NCBI GenBank assembly: GCA_014084085.1
Contig: NPFB01000232.1
Location: 3,022 to 14,353 of the forward strand
Direction of reading: 5' to 3'
DNA: 11,332 nt
Source: Hondaea fermentalgiana
Taxonomy: Eukaryota > Sar > Bigyra > Thraustochytrida > Thraustochytriidae
Positions 5,801-11,332 of the stretch are shown here, piece by piece. Made by a program: the position numbers and the translations under genes. A model generated the notes under the pieces. It saw only the letters and a program-made list of their open reading frames with translations, was not told the DNA's origin and ran no database searches. Each line of letters opens with the position of its first letter. Positions within the stretch are counted from its first letter, which is position 1.

Positions 5801-8530
5801 GCACAAAACCGATCTGCGGTTTTCGCAAGCGTTGTTGCTGGCGAGCCGCAGGCCCCACTGGACGACGGCGATACCCATGCGCTGAGCGAGTTTTTCGTGC
5901 GCAACGTGGCGTTCCGAGTGCGCAACGAGGACCTTTGGGCCAGCACCACGGCAGGTCTCGACAGCACCCTGCGTGCGCTTGTTCTCGGAGACAAGACGCT
6001 GAGCGAGGACGCCACGATCGCCTTTGCCAGCGAGGACTCGACTCCCTTGCAGTATCTCTACTCTCCACCGGGAGGCGTCGGCTCGTTTGCGTCGCTAGAG
6101 TTCGAAGGCTCTTACTCGATCGAGAAGACCAACGAGGTCAGGGTTGAAAATGAGGCTGGGGTGAACGTCGGGGTCACCATTTCAGCCAGCGTTTCATCGT
6201 CATTCGGCTCTGTGAAGACGAGCGCAGGGTTTGAGACTGAGGCGATCGGGACGTTTGTCAGCTCCTATGATAACAAGGCGACGATGACGACGGAATCGCG
6301 CGTATGGTCTCTGGAAACGTACAGCGACGCTCCGGGCCGCGACAGCGACCTCGTCATGTTCATGGGCAGCGTGGCCAAGTTTCTGGAGGCTGTGCATATT
6401 TCGCTTGATCCGGACACCTGCAAGATCACCTCGGCAAATACCATCAACTGGGGCAACCAAGTGTCTTCCCTGGTCATTTACACGCGCAGTTCGTGCGAGA
6501 ACTCGCTCGACCAGATCGAGAAGACTATCCAGAACGTGGACGAGACGTCAGACCTGGCTATCCAGGCCCAGCTCGAGCGCTCGCGCTGGCTCTCTCTCTT
6601 GCAGCACTGGGATGACGACTACCAGGCAGCTCTCAACACGCCTGCCAGCATTCTCCAAGGCAGCAACGTTCTCTCGCTGAGCGGGGGGGCGTCGTATTCC
6701 GTCGCCGAGGCCATATCGAGCGAGGTGAGCGCCGTGACGGACTACACTTCGTACTCGGGCTCTCTTTCTCTCAGCCTGAGCACCAGCGTCACCGCAAGTG
6801 TGTCGGCCAACCTCTGGTTCGTCTCGGTTGAGGGCTCCACGGAGGTCTCAGCGGGAGCTTCCTTCAAGACGACCGGCTCTGTGGAGCGCGTTACGACCAA
6901 GAGCGGGGGCCTGTCTACGTCGATCAGCACAAGCGTCGAGGTCGACGACTCCAATGAGATTTGTCTCGAGTTCTTTCGTTCTCCGTTCAGCGGCACTCAC
7001 GTGTATCGCGTGTGCGGAGGCCGGACCTCGTGTCCCCACATTCCCGGCACTGATGCGCGCGAGGTCCTTGCGCTCTCGTACGATGAAGAGCCGGCCGAGG
7101 AGCTGACGGAGAACACGGGCAGCTTTTCGTTTCTGATCGACACGTCATCGATGACAGACAGCGACGAGGAGATCACGGTGGCCATCTCGGTAGACGCGCA
7201 GAGCATGACGGGACGAGTGGCATACCGTATCGGTGCCTCGAGTCTCAATCAGCCCGTCGAGGTCACGATGGACGCCCGCACGGTGCTCCCGGTGACTGTC
7301 TTTTACGAGCGACTTGATGAGCGCGTCCGCTCAACGACGGTCACCATCAAGGTCGCTTCGGCCTGCGACGAGGGGATCTCGCGCACGTTGCCCTTCGAGC
7401 TCAACTGGGCCTCGACTTGCCCCACGATCAGCTGGTCGGGGGCTTTGGAGGAGCCCACCGCGACGTGGGCGTTGTCGTCGGTCTCGACGACGATGCCGAT
7501 TGCCTTTTCGCGCGGACCTGCCGCGAATGCCTTGGTGAGCTCGACAGTGACGCTGTGGGCAGTGCGGTACGACGGCAGCGCGACGGTTGGCGATTGGTTT
7601 CGCGTGGCAGTGTTTGCGTCCGGGTCTTCGTCCCTGACGTTGAGCGCGGCCCAGCTCGGCGCAGCGTCGGCGTCCAAGGGCTCCTTTCTCTTGGAGCTGC
7701 GCGCGGCGTGCGCCGAGGGCGAGCGCGCTGCGGGCTCGTCGCGATCCAGTCGGCGTCTCGGTGTCCTCGATACCACTGGACCTGCTCTCATGGCCTGGTC
7801 TCCTTCGAGCAAGGTGCGCGTGGCGGCATCCTCGTTTCCTGTGGCCAACTTTCGCTTTGACGAGCCCGTGGACTGTGGCCACGCAGACCTCGAGGCGACC
7901 GTCACCGACGCCACAGGAGAGCTCGTTGCGGAGACCAACATTACGTGCTCGTCGCGGCTCTACGATTTGACCGTGGTGATGGAGACTGCCGACGCGGCCG
8001 CGGTAGCGCTGTGGAGCAACACGACCGCCACACTTGAGCTTCGGGGCGTGCATGATCTCTATGGCAATGTCGCAGAGGTTATTACCGCAGGTGGAGCTCG
8101 CCGTGTGCTCGCTGAAGGCAGCATGAGCAAGACTTTTGTAATCCCCGAACTTCCGGAGCACAGTGAAGACACGACGACTCTGGCCAAGTGGGGCGTTCAG
8201 AGCATGGAGGAAAGGCAGGAAGTGGCCGCGGCCGTGTATGCGCGCATCCTTCCAAGCGACCAGCCTGTTGCCTCGACGTACGTGGAGGACGACGATGAAG
8301 ACACTGACGCGAGCGACGAGAGCTCGCCAATGCTCGCAATTGGACTCGGCGTGGCGGCTGGAGCGGTTGTAGTGGCAGCTGCTGCCTTCGTGGTCCTTCG
8401 CCGCCGTCGTCGCAGCAGGAGCAGCAGCGGACGCCAGACCCCACAACGCTCTAGCGGAGATGCCACAGCAGTGGGGACCGATGTCTACGCCAAGGTCGAG
8501 GCCTCCAACCCAATTTACGCGGCAGCGTAA
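2813..8530 (+). CDS. Large type I membrane protein with PAN, Cys-rich and Ig-like modules (putative surface receptor/adhesin)
   Basis: A 1,905-aa protein of unknown function in one exon. It starts at the first ATG after 230 ATG-free bases, with A at -3. Residues 1-22 form a signal peptide ending VNS. A PAN/apple-like cysteine module spans about 36-143. A clearer PAN module lies at 279-353 (C285, C307, C311, C317, C329, C353). Residues 353-429 are a CxxC-rich region with PGYY and GYYC motifs, like ephrin-receptor/GCC2-GCC3 repeats. A carboxypeptidase-regulatory or CNA-B-like beta domain lies near 705-780. Residues 1080-1413 hold SPPGG, a Ser/Thr-rich beta region and GGRTSCPHIPGT. A bacterial-type (SbsA-like) Ig fold ending GVHDLYGNVA spans about 1655-1760. 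An acidic stalk, a helix at 1840-1862, RRRRR, and a tail with YAKV and NPIY follow. About eleven N-glycosylation sequons dot the ectodomain. Domain names are pattern calls made without a search. Receptor or adhesin is inferred; a scavenger or cell-wall-binding protein is also possible. Confidence 0.93.
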   Translation: MRSNASALAALVLIASVVRVNSLTIQKVADRVSMMDRFPGCVILGHPGYPTPEEVETEEIRDLSAAECRATCLERWKTSSYRGIWVTGSTVEPDYSATFRHETCYLVDRNYQDVGQTCTMNSDTGDLGEFEQDHIAYWRVYPCYSGSLHDGNLDSDGTVPAFASVSFQDATYEQDFSSSRAKASLPDRIDVSIRSDGPYICRWAHDNQDSAEADVSDYEPCLSWKHENPDDIDICTLYSTPPYESPFYPPTDAIHSRVSGLMYCNKDFSEDTAIRMTSLYDEPGCMKQHYNWGINMKGVEVENPHDCRRKCQEDDNCVLFVFNASSRSCYLKTAEDFMNETSTVDTYAGTKDCHTCSPGYYITTNTEPANGVDSCEPCQIGYYCVDGEMKVCQGGNYCGENATAALTAPSDEKQCSEDRSGTGCEHEVCRDSALGNYLGSLDYTPDPESFDFSNYAIPTVDDEEGGWDLAQELIDDSDSIHIKVTFKNMIKMNIVKGFNLPITLNDASEASIVKSWDNVNNIDCSEPSDTYVSVSLKAEDFSVGDNVTACLLLFWTKGNKFSEWDDVNTESSKEKETAKNCVTRTLKFHAGGNFFVSDISGNPRAEGVVIFFKVGEEGEEQYLVTDATSRVFGDLFDSSLTARDVDSTVTIINASLPDTDTDIRLCPDEEESECSLETVRELGNTYTIEHLKTRKIQLVDIMSRALSGTVLQSFNDGSDSCQVSGVTVEAFNVDADSSASAIATNVTSDDGTFVLNVPTNTQVRLEFTLDNHTFTIVSIAGAGLLDEAGVEVSDAIEGIEVQDTTMQDFNLRVAATLCDIPVGQVDITLWVKACPSVELTMTTTEVETTFSLPAANYSFELAFADDTDDVLLQSFEYQFADGTSARDVDLSTASVDVEMLHQPVPDLLISLESGQLYFDACANDELFDVIIEGGSTIEFEIKSQQWFAVGDGSPQFCGTLPDGTTVEITSELAPSLDVGCDANDPCETAFVIAEINAQNRSAVFASVVAGEPQAPLDDGDTHALSEFFVRNVAFRVRNEDLWASTTAGLDSTLRALVLGDKTLSEDATIAFASEDSTPLQYLYSPPGGVGSFASLEFEGSYSIEKTNEVRVENEAGVNVGVTISASVSSSFGSVKTSAGFETEAIGTFVSSYDNKATMTTESRVWSLETYSDAPGRDSDLVMFMGSVAKFLEAVHISLDPDTCKITSANTINWGNQVSSLVIYTRSSCENSLDQIEKTIQNVDETSDLAIQAQLERSRWLSLLQHWDDDYQAALNTPASILQGSNVLSLSGGASYSVAEAISSEVSAVTDYTSYSGSLSLSLSTSVTASVSANLWFVSVEGSTEVSAGASFKTTGSVERVTTKSGGLSTSISTSVEVDDSNEICLEFFRSPFSGTHVYRVCGGRTSCPHIPGTDAREVLALSYDEEPAEELTENTGSFSFLIDTSSMTDSDEEITVAISVDAQSMTGRVAYRIGASSLNQPVEVTMDARTVLPVTVFYERLDERVRSTTVTIKVASACDEGISRTLPFELNWASTCPTISWSGALEEPTATWALSSVSTTMPIAFSRGPAANALVSSTVTLWAVRYDGSATVGDWFRVAVFASGSSSLTLSAAQLGAASASKGSFLLELRAACAEGERAAGSSRSSRRLGVLDTTGPALMAWSPSSKVRVAASSFPVANFRFDEPVDCGHADLEATVTDATGELVAETNITCSSRLYDLTVVMETADAAAVALWSNTTATLELRGVHDLYGNVAEVITAGGARRVLAEGSMSKTFVIPELPEHSEDTTTLAKWGVQSMEERQEVAAAVYARILPSDQPVASTYVEDDDEDTDASDESSPMLAIGLGVAAGAVVVAAAAFVVLRRRRRSRSSSGRQTPQRSSGDATAVGTDVYAKVEASNPIYAAA
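4715..4739 (+). repeat. 11-bp tandem duplication inside the CDS
   Basis: Two perfect copies of CTCTTTGACAG followed by CTC. Because 11 is not a multiple of three, the copies are read in different frames (residues around LFDSSLTA), yet the gene stays open. It is either an old compensated slippage or chance. Confidence 0.85.
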
Positions 8531-8849
8531 AACGGGTATTTTTTCCTTCTATTTCGCTGCCTCCCAAACATCGCAGACACTTCCATCAATCTCGTTCTTA
8601 ATTTCTTTTAGATCAAGAGATAAATTTGTTTTTCGTTGTCGAGCTTTGGGGTCTTGAAGCGAATGGGTTTGCTTGCCCCTGCATCGTAAAGCAGTTTGTG
8701 AGATTTTGAGTCTGGGCGCTACATTTTGAGCCAAAATCTGCGTCAAGCACCACCCCCACCCCTTCTTCCCCGAAAAAAATAGAAATACGCGCAAGGCATT
8801 GTTGGTGTGTTGTCATTGCCCTGATTTTAGTAAAAATATTTCGAGAAGC
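8531..8849. other. Convergent 3' intergenic region
   Basis: These 319 bp separate the stop codons of two convergent genes (TAA at 8528-8530 on plus, TAG at 8850-8852 on minus). There are T-rich tracts and several AT runs but no AATAAA on either strand and no open frame with a recognisable product. Both 3' UTRs must fit here or overlap, so antisense overlap of the transcripts is possible. Confidence 0.7.
8619..8638 (+). terminator. Candidate poly(A) signal of the large gene
   Basis: GATAAA, a one-base variant of AATAAA, lies about 90 nt after the stop codon. A U/G-rich stretch (TTTGTTTTTCGTTG) follows at once, as expected for a downstream element. Variant signals are common in protists. No equivalent signal was found for the kinase on the minus strand. 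Confidence 0.3.
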
Positions 8850-10849
<2,000 letters not shown>

Positions 10850-10993
10850 GTCAACACCGACAAGGAGGCGAGGCGAACGACGAGGGTATCTCTCCCAACG
10901 GGAGTCGCCGTGCTCCGGAGCGATGCGCAAGCGCAGGCGGCGGAGCAGGGTGCGCGTGTCGGTCGCTGCTCGCTCTCCCGGGGGACCAAGGAG

Positions 10994-11015
10994 GCGACGT
11001 TCTCGCGACGTTCTC
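10994..11015. repeat. 11-bp perfect tandem duplication
   Basis: GCGACGTTCTC occurs twice head to tail, followed by GC. It lies in the kinase upstream region. It is the second perfect 11-bp tandem duplication in the window, after the one at 4715. Confidence 0.85.
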
Positions 11016-11132
11016 GCTCCTCAGCTGCAGGTCCTCGTGCTGCTCGAGCTGCTCGTGCCGCCTTGGCGACGATCCACTACGCGCGGGAGCGCGACCCGTC
11101 CCGGCGGCGGCGCGTGGCGGCGACTTGCGGCG

Positions 11133-11176
11133 GCGGCGCGGGGCGCGGCGCGTGGTGTGCGGCGCGGGGCGCGGCG
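11133..11176. repeat. 18-bp exact direct repeat, two copies
   Basis: GCGGCGCGGGGCGCGGCG occurs at 11133-11150 and again at 11159-11176. The low base complexity lessens its significance. It may be paired GC-box sites or a local duplication. Confidence 0.8.
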
Positions 11177-11220
11177 GAGGGGTCGGGAGCGAGAAGAGCG
11201 GCGTGGCTGCCGGGCCTGTC

Positions 11221-11259
<39 letters not shown>
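11221..11259 (+). repeat. CTTG tetranucleotide microsatellite
   Basis: Nine perfect CTTG units plus CTT. On the kinase strand it reads as CAAG repeats, about 410 bp upstream of the start codon. It is probably length-polymorphic between strains. Confidence 0.95.
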
Positions 11260-11298
11260 TCCTTCCCCAAATCGCGCGCAAACGCTCCGTATGCGCGC

Positions 11299-11321
11299 GG
11301 GCGGGCGGGCGGGAGGGCGGG
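11299..11321 (+). promoter_or_regulatory. Strong G-quadruplex candidate
   Basis: Six GGG runs lie in 23 bases, at 11299, 11303, 11307, 11311, 11315 and 11319, each separated by a single base (C or A). Any four would give a three-tetrad quadruplex with one-base loops, the most stable class known. The opposite strand is a matching i-motif candidate and GC-box array. It sits about 490 bp upstream of the kinase ATG. Confidence 0.7.
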
Positions 11322-11332
11322 CGGTGGCCGGG

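Noticed and set aside
7331..8446. 371-codon antisense frame in the GC-rich 3' part of the large gene
   Set aside because: Arg/His/Gly-rich shadow of the true frame; no start context or domain.

Overview
The window is nuclear DNA of a microbial eukaryote. It holds two long, uninterrupted protein genes that converge tail to tail, flanked by large GC-rich gene-free regions. Evidence for a eukaryote: an SNF1/AMPK alpha-type kinase with its C-terminal regulatory domain, a type I membrane protein with PAN/apple-like modules and a tyrosine-signal tail, no Shine-Dalgarno or operon structure, and microsatellite-rich flanks. The intron-free 1,905- and 653-codon genes, GC-leaning codon use, and a PAN plus cysteine-rich plus bacterial-type Ig-like ectodomain suggest a stramenopile protist, perhaps a thraustochytrid. 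That placement is an inference and is not proven by anything here.

Layout. Positions 1-598 are moderate-GC DNA without a credible gene. Positions 599 to about 1800 form a GC-rich, CpG-rich, low-complexity island with a perfect 24-bp palindrome, direct repeats and microsatellites. Positions 1801-2812 are moderate-GC upstream DNA with a CCAAT box, an inverted repeat and a possible minus-strand intron. Positions 2813-8530 (+) encode a 1,905-aa secreted, single-pass membrane protein of unknown function. Positions 8531-8849 are the shared 3' intergenic space. Positions 8850-10811 (-) encode the catalytic alpha subunit of an SNF1/AMPK energy-sensing kinase. Positions 10812-11332 are its GC-rich, ATG-free upstream region, with a CTTG microsatellite and a strong G-quadruplex candidate.

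The two genes need not work together. The kinase is a conserved intracellular energy sensor whose beta and gamma subunits are not in the window. The large protein looks like a cell-surface receptor or adhesin: signal peptide, modular ectodomain, one membrane helix, basic stop-transfer, and a 43-residue tail carrying YxxV-type and NPxY-type tyrosine motifs. It is the best candidate for undescribed biology here. The most testable oddity in the kinase is an SPQ triplet in place of the near-invariant APE motif.
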